The notes under the pieces: generated by a model
Database searches by the model: none
The model's input: only the letters and a program-made list of their open reading frames with translations
Told to the model about the DNA's origin: nothing
Source: Balneola sp.
GTDB lineage: Bacteria > Bacteroidota > Rhodothermia > Balneolales > Balneolaceae
Assembly: GCA_002694685.1 (NCBI GenBank)
Contig: NZMW01000004.1
Coordinates: forward strand, 244,632 to 308,631
Direction: 5' to 3'
Length of the DNA: 64,000 bases
Made by a program: the position numbers and the translations under genes
Shown here: positions 1 to 8,498 of the stretch, one piece after another
How the letters are laid out: the number at the start of each line of letters is the position of its first letter
How positions within the stretch are numbered: position 1 is the stretch's first letter

Positions 1-326
1 CAGTATTATTTTTATAAATTATATTTAGGGTTAAGCATAAGAGTACTTAAAGCACTAAATGTTACATTTTATTTTCTATCTACTTTTTAGAGTAAAGACA
101 TTTCTATAGTCCAATAAAAGAGTGATTTTCTATCTATTTGTTACACATATAATGTAATTTTTAATATTTGTAGCCGCCACAAAAAGATTAAAAAACACTA
201 ATAATTCAAAAAAAATGACTTATTATTGAAGCTGTAAACATTTTAACAGATACTGTAATGAAGTAAGCAAACAAAGAATGTTCTTGCAGTTGAAAGCAGG
301 TAAGTGTTGAAAATTTTAATTATCGG
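1..326. other. AT-rich intergenic region, no gene seen
   Basis: This stretch is strongly A+T-rich and I see no open frame of useful length, no tRNA and no clear hairpin. It probably holds the promoter of the sigma-factor gene that follows, but I cannot pick out a convincing promoter pair. The decamer TTTTCTATCT occurs twice (around 71 and 126), which may be chance in such AT-rich DNA. Confidence 0.5.
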
Positions 327-899
327 TTGGTTAGTTTGGCACAACACAGAGTTGATTATTCGGAATTAGTAGAAGCACTTCAGAAAGGAGACGAAGCAAA
401 GGCCAGCGAGCTTTTGTCTGAGTTGATTCCAAGGCTGGAAGATTATCTACAGGTGGTAATGAGCGCGGAGGCGAACGCTGCTAAGGAATGCGTTCAACAA
501 GCTTTTTTGGATGTTTTTGAACAGATTCGAAAGAACAATATCAAAAACAGTAAGTATATCTTTAGTTACCTGATTAAGTCATGCCGTCATGAATATCTTC
601 GTTTTGTAAAACGGCAACACAAGTTTAACTACGATGATGAGGCTTTTAACGAGGTATATGAACCAGAACAGCAGTTTAAAAACCTCTTAGATAAAGAAAG
701 GCAACGAATTCTTGAAGAATGTCTGAATGAGCTCAGGAAGAAATCTCGGGAATTTATCGTGTATTTCATGGATAAACCGGATGCCAGCACTGATGATGCC
801 GTAGAAGAGTTTGATTTATCGAATGCTAACGTTAGGACCAAAAAGCACCGTATTCTTAGCAGACTGCATCACTGTTATAAAAGAAAAGCGAATCAGTAA
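327..899 (+). CDS. ECF-like sigma-70 family RNA polymerase sigma factor
   Basis: A 190-residue protein with the two-part layout of extracytoplasmic-function sigma factors: a region-2-like helical domain (about residues 20-95, including SYLIKSCRHEYLRFVKRQ, which resembles regions 2.3-2.4) and a region-4-like helix-turn-helix near the C-terminus (about 125-185, ending in an Arg/Lys/His-rich helix). It would direct core polymerase to a set of promoters. The start is TTG; a second TTG nine bases further in is an alternative. No anti-sigma factor gene lies next to it, and the next gene converges with only one base between. The family assignment rests on overall pattern and length, so it could be a divergent or regulatory member. 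Confidence 0.7.
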   Translation: MVSLAQHRVDYSELVEALQKGDEAKASELLSELIPRLEDYLQVVMSAEANAAKECVQQAFLDVFEQIRKNNIKNSKYIFSYLIKSCRHEYLRFVKRQHKFNYDDEAFNEVYEPEQQFKNLLDKERQRILEECLNELRKKSREFIVYFMDKPDASTDDAVEEFDLSNANVRTKKHRILSRLHHCYKRKANQ

Positions 900-900
900 G

Positions 901-1509
901 TTAGAAATCTATTCTAAACCCGTTAGTGGTTAAGGTCAGGTTCTCGGAAAGATTAAGCAGTTCCCCTGTAATGGGTGAATGCATCATATAGAGCACAAGA
1001 TCGAATGCGAAGAGGAATGCTCCTTGTAAGACCAGTGATTTCCCATAGCCTTCAAGACGATTAGAATTCTTACGTAAACCGCGCTCCCAAAGCCAGGCTC
1101 CGGTAGCCATGTATCCAACATCAAGACCGGCATTAAGGAGCAATAGCTTGTCTAGATTTTGAAGCTCACTTATGGATTGAGTATAACCTAAGGCACTGAC
1201 ATCAGTCATTGAAATATTGTAGAGTGCAAAACCTGCAATTCCAATATTCACCAAATTCCAGCCGGCATTCATTTGGTGAAAATATCTCGAGCTATTCTCG
1301 CTCAAAAAATACCCGGATGTTCCAGATAAAATGTTGAGAGTAGCCCAACTTCCAAGAAAAATCATACCCTTTTTTTGGAGTTCGAAAGATTTTTGTGCGT
1401 AAAATTGGGTATCAAATGTACCATTTTGTGCGTGTAACAAGTCTGGAATTATCAAGAGAATTAACCCAAAGAGAATGGTTTTTAGAGGTAGATTTTTTTT
1501 GTAACACAT
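901..1509 (-). CDS. Small exported membrane protein of unknown function
   Basis: A 202-residue protein with an N-terminal signal sequence (hydrophobic residues about 9-24 followed by LLHAQ) and several further hydrophobic segments (around 48-65, 82-100, 122-142 and 162-180), so it is likely an integral membrane protein after export. It resembles the small DUF6992-type proteins of Bacteroidota, but I recognise this only by general look. Tail-to-tail with the sigma-factor gene and 12 bp downstream of pdeM on the same strand, so it may be co-transcribed with the pdeM/helicase pair. I assign no function. Confidence 0.6.
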   Translation of the reverse strand: MCYKKNLPLKTILFGLILLIIPDLLHAQNGTFDTQFYAQKSFELQKKGMIFLGSWATLNILSGTSGYFLSENSSRYFHQMNAGWNLVNIGIAGFALYNISMTDVSALGYTQSISELQNLDKLLLLNAGLDVGYMATGAWLWERGLRKNSNRLEGYGKSLVLQGAFLFAFDLVLYMMHSPITGELLNLSENLTLTTNGFRIDF

Positions 1510-1521
1510 TTTTAGGTAAGG

Positions 1522-2187
1522 CTAATAATTGGTTGGAATTCGAACGACTTCACCTTCAACAATGGCATAAACAAATTCATTCTGAGTGGGATTGATTCGG
1601 TAACTTCCGGTAAAACTTCCGAAAGCTGGCAATAGAGCGGCGTCTTTCCCAAAATAAAAGCAGGGCATATATATTCGCTGACGTCCTTTTCCTTTGAGTT
1701 TTATTGCGGGGTGAATATGTCCGGATATCGGGTAAAAACTGGATTGATTATGATTCGACTCATCATGCACAAAAGTAAAAGGGGTGGCTTCAAACCGGTT
1801 CACACAATTTAGACCCATTTTCTCATATTCGAAGCCGGTAAGTAAGTCGTGATTTCCAATGGTTAGGATCATTTCAGTTGAAGCATAAGATTGCCTCCAT
1901 TCTTTGAACTGTTCTACTTCTTTATTGGACTCACTATGAAACAAATCACCTAAAAAGATGATTTTCTCTGGCTCGCAGTTCTGTACTACATCGTCCAAAC
2001 GGCTGATATTTGATTTATTCACCGAGTCAGGAACAGCAATGCCATGTTTTCTGAAATGCCCTGATTTACCAAAGTGGACGTCAGATATAATCAGCATCTT
2101 TTTTTCTTCCCAATACAGTGCTTTTTGTGGGAGGAGGAATAGTGATTGATCCTTAAAAGTAAAATTCTGGCTGTTCTTAAATTTCAT
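1522..2187 (-). CDS. pdeM: Ligase-associated DNA damage response endonuclease PdeM
   Basis: A 221-residue calcineurin-like metallophosphoesterase. All metal-binding blocks are visible: SDVHFGKSGHFR, LGDLFHS, IGNHD and SGHIHPA. DVHFGK near the N-terminus and the total length match the PdeM group, which travels with an Lhr-type helicase, an ATP-dependent ligase and a metallo-beta-lactamase exonuclease in a presumed DNA repair system. Its ATG overlaps the stop of the helicase gene (ATGA), which points to translational coupling. The partner ligase and exonuclease are not in this window. Family assignment is firm; the repair role is inferred from the family. Confidence 0.9.
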   Translation of the reverse strand: MKFKNSQNFTFKDQSLFLLPQKALYWEEKKMLIISDVHFGKSGHFRKHGIAVPDSVNKSNISRLDDVVQNCEPEKIIFLGDLFHSESNKEVEQFKEWRQSYASTEMILTIGNHDLLTGFEYEKMGLNCVNRFEATPFTFVHDESNHNQSSFYPISGHIHPAIKLKGKGRQRIYMPCFYFGKDAALLPAFGSFTGSYRINPTQNEFVYAIVEGEVVRIPTNY

Positions 2188-4643
2188 TTAACGTGCTTTT
2201 CCAATTGAAGCTGCATTTTCTTAATTCGATCAGTAAGTTTTTCTGAACTTAGTTTTTCACGTAGCCGATCAACCATAATGGGGAAGGCATAGGGAGTAAA
2301 TCGCTCGGTATGATTCATTACAATTTCTTGGTTTGATATTTTTTTCAACGCCTTTCGTAAACGAACTTCATCTAATTGTATCGTCAAAACTTCGTCAAAA
2401 GCTTGTTGAATTAACAGGTGATCCGGTTCATGCTCCATAAACACATCAAAGAACAGGCTACTAGACATCTGGAGATGCTTATTGGTTTTGGCCTGTCCCG
2501 GAAATCCTTGAAAAACAAGTCCGGCTATCTGACAGATTTCTCTGAATCTTCGCTTCGCCAATTCGGCACTGTTAATGCTTGCCATAATATCTTCAACCAG
2601 ATTATCCGGAGAAAATAGATCTTTTCCCAAAGCGTCTTCAATGGGAATATCCTGATCAGAAAGCAATTCAAAGCCATAGTCGTTCATAGCAATTGAAAAG
2701 GTAATAGGAGTCATTTTGGAAAGCCGGTGGGCAATCAAGGCAGACATTCCTTCATGTACATAGCGCCCTTCAAATGGGAAAAAGAAGACGTGGCACCCTT
2801 CTCTGGAATTTGATTTCTCAATTAGAAACTGATTATCGTCTGGCAGGATGGACCAGTCACGCTGGATATCAAAAAGAGGGGTTAGTTTTTTAAGTTCAAC
2901 ATCATCGTAATCTCCCGAAACGGCTTCGCGCATCTTTTTCCGGAGGATGGTTGTCATGTTAGAGGAAAGTGACATACGACCGCCCATATAGCTGGGTACT
3001 TTGGACGATTTACCTTTGGATCTCTTTACATACACCGTCATATCTTTCATTTTGACCAGCTCCAGATTTCTTCCGGCAAACCAAAAAGTATCTCCAATTT
3101 TGAGCTGAGCAATAAACCATTCTTCAACAGCTCCCAAAGATCTTCCACTCATATATTTAACACGAAGCATTGCATCGCTGGCAATGGTACCAATACTCAT
3201 TCGGTGCCGTCGGGCAATTCTTCGATTGGTTACTTTATACAGTCCATCCTCGTCAATTTCGATTTTTGAGTATTCGTTATATCTGCTCAGTGACTTACCC
3301 CCAACCGTGATGAACTGCATGATATCTTTCCATTCTTTCCGGGACAGGGTTTGATAGGCAAAGGTCTTTTTCACTTCCTCAAATAGTTCATTCGGTAAAA
3401 AGCCATTCGAAACTCCCAGCGTGACTAAATACTGAACCAAAACGTCATATGGCTTCAGAATTGGATCGCGGCTTTCCATTTCTTCAGAATTAATTGCAGA
3501 CTTTAGGGCGGCAGCTTCCACCAGTTCCAGAGCGTGTGTTGGTACAAAATAGATTTTACTGGTTGAGCCGGGTTGATGTCCGCTCCGTCCCGCACGCTGC
3601 ATAAACCGGGCAACCCCTTTAGGACTTCCAATCTGAATAACTGTTTCTACCGGGGTGAAATCCACTCCCAGATCTAAGCTTGAGGTGCAAACGACAGCTT
3701 TAAGGATGCCTTCATGTAAAGATTCTTCTACCCAATCCCGAACTTTTCGATCCAAAGAACCGTGATGAATCGCAATGGCTCCTGCTAAATCGGGTCGAAC
3801 TTCTAAGAGGTTTTGAAACCAAATTTCGGATTGTGCTCTGGTGTTTGTGAAGATGAGTGTAGAGCGGCTATCGTCTATAATCGGAAGAATTTTGGGTAAG
3901 AGCTTCAAGCCCAGGTGGCCGTACCAGGGAAAGTTTTCCATTTCATCAGGAAGAACTGAGATGGCTTCGATATTCTTCTGAACCTTTGCTTTGATGATAA
4001 CCGGTTTTTGATCTTGCTGAGGTCCCAACAATACATCCATGGCTTCGTCAAGATTTCCAATGGTCGCAGAAATACCCCATACAGATATATTGGGACGAAG
4101 TCCGCGGAGACGGGAAAGACCAAGTTCTGTTTGAATACCACGCTTTGATCCCAGCAGTTCATGCCACTCATCTACAACGACTGCATCCAGATTTTTGAAA
4201 TGCCGCTCGTAGTTTTTTTGAGCTAACAGGATATGAATACTTTCCGGGGTTGTAATCAATACCTCCGGCATTTTTCGGTTTTGCTTCTGTTTTATGGATT
4301 GAGAAACATCTCCGGTTCTTCTGCCAATTTCCCATGGAATTCCCATTTCATCCACAGAATTCTGGAGCGCTTTTTGAATGTCTTTAGCAAGCGCCCGAAG
4401 GGGGGTGATCCATAGAAGTTTAAGACCGTTCTTTTCTTTTTCCTGATAGGTTTCAGGATGTTCATTAATCCATTTGATGAGATTAGGCATCCAAAGGGCA
4501 AAAGTTTTACCGCTTCCGGTGGGTGCATTCAGCAGTCCATTCTTGTCATCCAGGAAAGCATTCCAAACCTCTTCTTGGAAAGGGAAGGTTTCCCATCCTT
4601 GGGATTCAAACCAATCATTTATGACCTTTTTGCCTTTACTCAT
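2184..4643 (-). CDS. Lhr-type DEXH helicase, ligase-associated DNA damage response
   Basis: An 819-residue superfamily 2 helicase. Motif I is APTGSGKT at about residues 40-47, motif II is DEWH, motif III is SAT (in GISATIG), and motif VI is QRAGRSGH. The remaining C-terminal half matches the Lhr core (winged helix and beta-barrel region), giving the 800-residue form found with PdeM rather than the 1500-residue enterobacterial Lhr. It should be a 3'-5' DNA translocase. It is the first gene of a pair with pdeM and reads away from acs, leaving a 115-bp divergent promoter region. Confidence 0.9.
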   Translation of the reverse strand: MSKGKKVINDWFESQGWETFPFQEEVWNAFLDDKNGLLNAPTGSGKTFALWMPNLIKWINEHPETYQEKEKNGLKLLWITPLRALAKDIQKALQNSVDEMGIPWEIGRRTGDVSQSIKQKQNRKMPEVLITTPESIHILLAQKNYERHFKNLDAVVVDEWHELLGSKRGIQTELGLSRLRGLRPNISVWGISATIGNLDEAMDVLLGPQQDQKPVIIKAKVQKNIEAISVLPDEMENFPWYGHLGLKLLPKILPIIDDSRSTLIFTNTRAQSEIWFQNLLEVRPDLAGAIAIHHGSLDRKVRDWVEESLHEGILKAVVCTSSLDLGVDFTPVETVIQIGSPKGVARFMQRAGRSGHQPGSTSKIYFVPTHALELVEAAALKSAINSEEMESRDPILKPYDVLVQYLVTLGVSNGFLPNELFEEVKKTFAYQTLSRKEWKDIMQFITVGGKSLSRYNEYSKIEIDEDGLYKVTNRRIARRHRMSIGTIASDAMLRVKYMSGRSLGAVEEWFIAQLKIGDTFWFAGRNLELVKMKDMTVYVKRSKGKSSKVPSYMGGRMSLSSNMTTILRKKMREAVSGDYDDVELKKLTPLFDIQRDWSILPDDNQFLIEKSNSREGCHVFFFPFEGRYVHEGMSALIAHRLSKMTPITFSIAMNDYGFELLSDQDIPIEDALGKDLFSPDNLVEDIMASINSAELAKRRFREICQIAGLVFQGFPGQAKTNKHLQMSSSLFFDVFMEHEPDHLLIQQAFDEVLTIQLDEVRLRKALKKISNQEIVMNHTERFTPYAFPIMVDRLREKLSSEKLTDRIKKMQLQLEKHVK

Positions 4644-4758
4644 TCGTTAAATACTCTCAAAAAAATGGTTAAATCTTCTCAAATTTCGACTTCTACTTGA
4701 TTATCCGCTAAAAAACCGTCAACATCAGCAAAAATTAACTAACCAAACCGAATTAAAA

Positions 4759-6657
4759 ATGTGGCTTAATTTAAAATCGTTCGACGAATACACAGAGACT
4801 TTTGAGGAAAGCAGGGAAGACCGCTTAAAATTTTGGGATCATGAGGCGGGAACGTTCTATTGGCGTAAGCGCTGGGACAAAACCCAAACCGGAAGTTTTG
4901 AAGGGGCCGATGTAAAATGGTTTGAAGGCGGTAAGCTGAACATCACAGAAAATGCACTGGATCGTCACCTGAATACCATAGGCAATAAAACTGCATTTAT
5001 TTTTGAGCCGAATCACCCGGATTCTTTTCGACGAACAATTACTTACAAACAGCTGCATGAAGATGTATGCAGGTTCTCCAATGTATTGGAGAGCAAAGGC
5101 GTGAAGAAAGGAGATCGCGTAGTTATCTATATGGCTATGACTCCTGAACTGGTAATTGCGGCCTTAGCTTGTGCACGAATTGGGGCAGTTCACTCTATTG
5201 TATTTGCAGGCTTTTCAGCACAATCACTTTCAGAACGTATTAATGACTGTGAAGCCAAGATGCTGATTACGAATGACGGATTGCGTCGCGGAGATAAGCA
5301 TGTTCCTCTTAAAGATATTTCAGATGAAGCACTTGAGAACAGCCCGTGTGTAGAAAGTGTGATCGTTTGTCAGCGTACGAACCGCGACATCGAGTGGAAA
5401 GAAGGCCGCGACGAATGGTGGCACAATTTGATTCGGAATGCTTCCAAAAAGCATCAGGCGGTTGAGATGGATGCAGAAGACCCGCTTTTTATTCTTTACA
5501 CCTCAGGGTCAACCGGTAAGCCAAAAGGGGTGGTGCACACTTGTGGCGGTTATATGGTGTACACGAGCTATTCATTCCGTCAGGTATTTCAGGTGGGAGC
5601 GGATGATGTGTATTGGTGTACCGCTGATGCCGGCTGGATTACAGGACATAGTTATATAATCTATGGTCCGCTTTTCAATGGAGCCACAGGAATTATTTTT
5701 GAAGGAACTCCAACATACCCAGATGCCGGACGACTTTGGGAAGTGGTTGAGAAGTATAAAGTCACTCACTTTTATACAGCTCCAACAGCTATTCGTGCAT
5801 TGATGTCGTATGATATTGACTATGTGAAGAAGTATGATCTCAGTTCGCTAAAAGTATTAGGAACAGTAGGTGAACCCATTAACGAAGAAGCGTGGCACTG
5901 GTATGATGATCATATTGGAGGCGGAAATTGCCCAATTGTGGACACGTGGTGGCAGACAGAGACTGGCGGAATTATGATTTCGCCTCTGGCTGGAATCACC
6001 CCAACTAAACCCGGATTTGCTACCCTTCCACTTCCAGGAGTATTTCCTGTATTAATGGATGAAGATGGTAATGAGATTGAAGGCAATGATGTGCAGGGAA
6101 ATCTCTGTATTAAACATCCCTGGCCTTCTATTGCACGCACCGTGTATGGAGATCATGAACGATACAAGCAGACTTACCTAAGTACCTATGAAGGGTATTA
6201 TTTTACGGGTGATGGCTGTCGCAGAGATGAAGACGGCTATTATCGAATTACCGGCCGAGTAGATGATGTGCTGAATGTTTCCGGTCACCGTTTAGGAACT
6301 GCTGAAATTGAAAATGCACTGGATGAGCATGAGAAAGTGGTAGAAACGGCCGTTGTGGGTTACCCTCACGATATCAAAGGACAGGGCGTGTTTGCGTTTA
6401 TGATTTGTGATAAAGAAATCACGGATCCCGAAGCTTTTAAGAAAGAGCTGAATGATCTGGTTTCGAAAATTATCAGTCCCATTGCCAAGCCGGATAAAAT
6501 TCAAATTGTATCCGGACTGCCAAAAACCCGATCCGGTAAAATCATGCGCCGAATTTTGAGAAAAATTGCCGCTGAGGATATGGACAATCTGGGAGATACT
6601 TCCACGCTGTTGGACCCAAGTGTTGTTGAAGACATTAAGAACGGAACCGCGTATTAA
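4759..6657 (+). CDS. acs: Acetyl-CoA synthetase (acetate-CoA ligase, AMP-forming)
   Basis: A 632-residue AMP-forming synthetase that converts acetate, ATP and CoA into acetyl-CoA in the cytoplasm. The adenylate-forming signature YTSGSTGKPKGV, the acetate-pocket stretch DTWWQTETGG and the C-terminal PKTRSGKIMRR are all present; the Lys in the last motif is the residue that is reversibly acetylated in this family. Length is typical. It stands alone, with its own divergent promoter region upstream and a 28-bp perfect palindrome after its stop. Confidence 0.95.
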   Translation: MWLNLKSFDEYTETFEESREDRLKFWDHEAGTFYWRKRWDKTQTGSFEGADVKWFEGGKLNITENALDRHLNTIGNKTAFIFEPNHPDSFRRTITYKQLHEDVCRFSNVLESKGVKKGDRVVIYMAMTPELVIAALACARIGAVHSIVFAGFSAQSLSERINDCEAKMLITNDGLRRGDKHVPLKDISDEALENSPCVESVIVCQRTNRDIEWKEGRDEWWHNLIRNASKKHQAVEMDAEDPLFILYTSGSTGKPKGVVHTCGGYMVYTSYSFRQVFQVGADDVYWCTADAGWITGHSYIIYGPLFNGATGIIFEGTPTYPDAGRLWEVVEKYKVTHFYTAPTAIRALMSYDIDYVKKYDLSSLKVLGTVGEPINEEAWHWYDDHIGGGNCPIVDTWWQTETGGIMISPLAGITPTKPGFATLPLPGVFPVLMDEDGNEIEGNDVQGNLCIKHPWPSIARTVYGDHERYKQTYLSTYEGYYFTGDGCRRDEDGYYRITGRVDDVLNVSGHRLGTAEIENALDEHEKVVETAVVGYPHDIKGQGVFAFMICDKEITDPEAFKKELNDLVSKIISPIAKPDKIQIVSGLPKTRSGKIMRRILRKIAAEDMDNLGDTSTLLDPSVVEDIKNGTAY

Positions 6658-6662
6658 TTTCA

Positions 6663-6690
6663 GTAGGGACGTATCATGATACGTCCCTAC
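6663..6690. repeat. 28-bp perfect palindrome (family E), possible bidirectional terminator
   Basis: The arms GTAGGGACGTATCA and TGATACGTCCCTAC form a perfect 14+14 palindrome with no spacer, six bases after the acs stop and ten bases from the stop of the converging small membrane gene. It can fold as a cruciform or hairpin on both strands and could end transcription from both sides. There is no T-run. Similar GTAGGGACGTA-type palindromes are, from memory, dispersed repeats in other genomes, so it may be a repeat element rather than a dedicated terminator. Confidence 0.7.
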
Positions 6691-6699
6691 GGGTATAAA

Positions 6700-7068
6700 T
6701 TATAATCCGATCAAATACCCAACCGGTAAAAGGATCAGGCTAATAATTAGCAAGATTAACCGAAACCGGGTTTTCACAAACATTGGATGGAAGAAAAGAC
6801 CGAAAGTGAGGGGTTTTTGTTCGGTCATCCAGTCGTAATAATGATGTCGGTGAACTGATCCCAAAGCCATCGTTACATGCCCGTGGAGAATGGTGAGCAT
6901 AAAAGGGATGGCAAATATAAAGGCCCCGATATATTTAAGGATCACATCGATACCTAAAAATCCCGCCCCAAAAAAATATGGCCATGCGAACAGAACCATC
7001 ATGGGCACAGTAAGCATCCAGTTGATGACCGCGATGCGTTTATAGTTGGATTCGTTGAGTTCGGACAA
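6700..7068 (-). CDS. Small integral membrane protein of unknown function
   Basis: A 122-residue protein with three likely membrane helices (about 14-34, 45-63 and 100-120). Between the second and third is a conserved-looking His-rich loop, HGHVTMALGSVHRHHYYDW, which might bind a metal or haem, but that is speculation. It follows ald on the same strand after a 75-bp gap that contains a hairpin. I do not recognise the family. Confidence 0.6.
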   Translation of the reverse strand: MSELNESNYKRIAVINWMLTVPMMVLFAWPYFFGAGFLGIDVILKYIGAFIFAIPFMLTILHGHVTMALGSVHRHHYYDWMTEQKPLTFGLFFHPMFVKTRFRLILLIISLILLPVGYLIGL

Positions 7069-7084
7069 GGTAATGTTGAATTTT

Positions 7085-7133
7085 TAAATGTTAAGTGTTG
7101 AATGGAAAAAGTCTATTTAACACTTAACATTTA
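7085..7133 (-). terminator. Inverted repeat after ald
   Basis: The arms AAATGTTAAGTGTT (7086-7099) and AACACTTAACATTT (7119-7132) are exact complements, extendable by one pair, around a 19-nt loop. The repeat lies between the stop of ald and the start of the 122-residue membrane gene, both on the minus strand. It may act as a weak terminator or mRNA-stabilising hairpin. There is no clean T-tract, so the terminator label is tentative. Confidence 0.4.
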
Positions 7134-7143
7134 TCACTTAAAA

Positions 7144-8358
7144 TTAAATCTGGGAAGCGATCAACATTTCGATTTCGCGGTATGGCATATCAAACATTTT
7201 AGCCAGCGATTTCTTGGTGATGTGCTTTTTATAGGAATAAGTTCCATTTCTTAGCGCCACATTTTCCCACAAGCATTCCTTTACACCGCCTGCATTACCG
7301 ATAGCAAGGATGTAGGGCACTAATACATTGTTAAGGGCGTAGGTGGCAGTTCTGGGTACATTAGCGGGTATATTGGGGACACAATGATGGATCACATCAT
7401 GCTTGGTGTAAACCGGATCTGAATGAGTAGTAGGTCGGCTAGTGGCAACACACCCTCCCTGATCAATGACTGTATCGACAATTACACTTCCGGGCTTCAT
7501 TCCGGCCACCATTTCATCGGTAACCCAACATGGCGATCGTTCGCCCTCCGCCATAGCAGCTCCAATAATGATATCTGCAAATTTTAGTGCGGTATTTAAG
7601 TACTGATGATTGGCAACAGCGGTAATAATTCTGCGGTCTAACGCATTTTCGAGTCTGCGAAGAGCGGCTAAATCAGTATCCATAACAAATACCTGAGCTC
7701 CATAGCCCAGAGCTGTTCGTGCTGCATATTCGCCGGTGATTCCTGCCCCCAAAATAACTACGGTAGCAGGAGGTACGCCTGAAATTCCACCCAGCATAAT
7801 ACCCTGCCCACCACTCATGCTTTCCAGGTAGTGAGCCGCAATTTGAACTGACATGGAACCGGTGATTTCATGCATCATCCGGACTATGGGGAATTCTTTG
7901 TCATCACCCCGAATAAATTCATACCCAATGCCGGTAATTGATTTTTCGGTTACGGCTTCCAAATACTGTTCGGTTTGACTTCCCATATGTAATGCAGAAA
8001 TCAACGCCTGATCAGGTTGCAGTAACTCGAATTCTTCCTGTGCCAATGGAGCAATCTTTAAAATCAGATCGGACTTTTTAAATACATCATCCGGTGAGTA
8101 AGCAATTTCAGCACCTGCATCAGCATATTCACGATCAGAGAAATTGGCGTTTTCGCCGGCTCCTTTTTCAATGAAAATCTCGTGGCCATTAGCCTTTAGA
8201 ATAGACACTCCGCCGGGAGTAAGTGTTACGCGACGTTCATCATTGGATATTTCTTTGGGCAAACCGATTTTCAGGGAGACCTCACTTTTTGACCGAATGA
8301 GATGTTTCTCAAGCGTCTTTAGTCCGATTTGCTCTGTATCCAGTGGTTTAATGTCCAT
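7144..8358 (-). CDS. ald: Alanine dehydrogenase
   Basis: A 404-residue AlaDH/PNT-family enzyme that interconverts L-alanine and pyruvate plus ammonia with NAD. The catalytic Lys (in LILKIAPL) and His (in SALHMGSQ) are in the expected places, followed by a Rossmann motif, VILGAGITGEYAA, and the C-terminal NIPANVPRTAT signature. It is about 30 residues longer than typical enzymes because of an N-terminal extension before KIGLPKE, which is common in Bacteroidota homologues. Its promoter region contains an 8-bp tandem repeat array (8434-8488). Confidence 0.9.
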   Translation of the reverse strand: MDIKPLDTEQIGLKTLEKHLIRSKSEVSLKIGLPKEISNDERRVTLTPGGVSILKANGHEIFIEKGAGENANFSDREYADAGAEIAYSPDDVFKKSDLILKIAPLAQEEFELLQPDQALISALHMGSQTEQYLEAVTEKSITGIGYEFIRGDDKEFPIVRMMHEITGSMSVQIAAHYLESMSGGQGIMLGGISGVPPATVVILGAGITGEYAARTALGYGAQVFVMDTDLAALRRLENALDRRIITAVANHQYLNTALKFADIIIGAAMAEGERSPCWVTDEMVAGMKPGSVIVDTVIDQGGCVATSRPTTHSDPVYTKHDVIHHCVPNIPANVPRTATYALNNVLVPYILAIGNAGGVKECLWENVALRNGTYSYKKHITKKSLAKMFDMPYREIEMLIASQI

Positions 8359-8433
8359 ATCCCGCAGGTATTAAGTGGTTTTTGTGAAGATAGGAAATTT
8401 TAGTGATGGGTGGTAAGGTGGTAAAATAGTAAA

Positions 8434-8488
8434 GTGTTTAGGTGTTTAGGTGTTTAGGTGTTTAGGTGTTTAGGTGTTTAGGTGTTTT
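8434..8488. repeat. Tandem 8-bp repeat array upstream of ald
   Basis: Six perfect consecutive copies of GTGTTTAG are followed by a partial seventh (GTGTTTT). The array sits between the stop of ligA and the start of ald, about 75 bp upstream of the ald ATG, on the side where the ald promoter or the ligA 3' end must be. Such short tandem arrays change copy number by slipped-strand mispairing, so spacing in this region could vary between strains. Confidence 0.95.
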
Positions 8489-8498
8489 CCACCCGTTA

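Noticed and set aside
8434-8488. Tandem array as a CRISPR
   Set aside because: Units are 8 bp with no spacers, and no cas gene is near. It is a simple tandem repeat.
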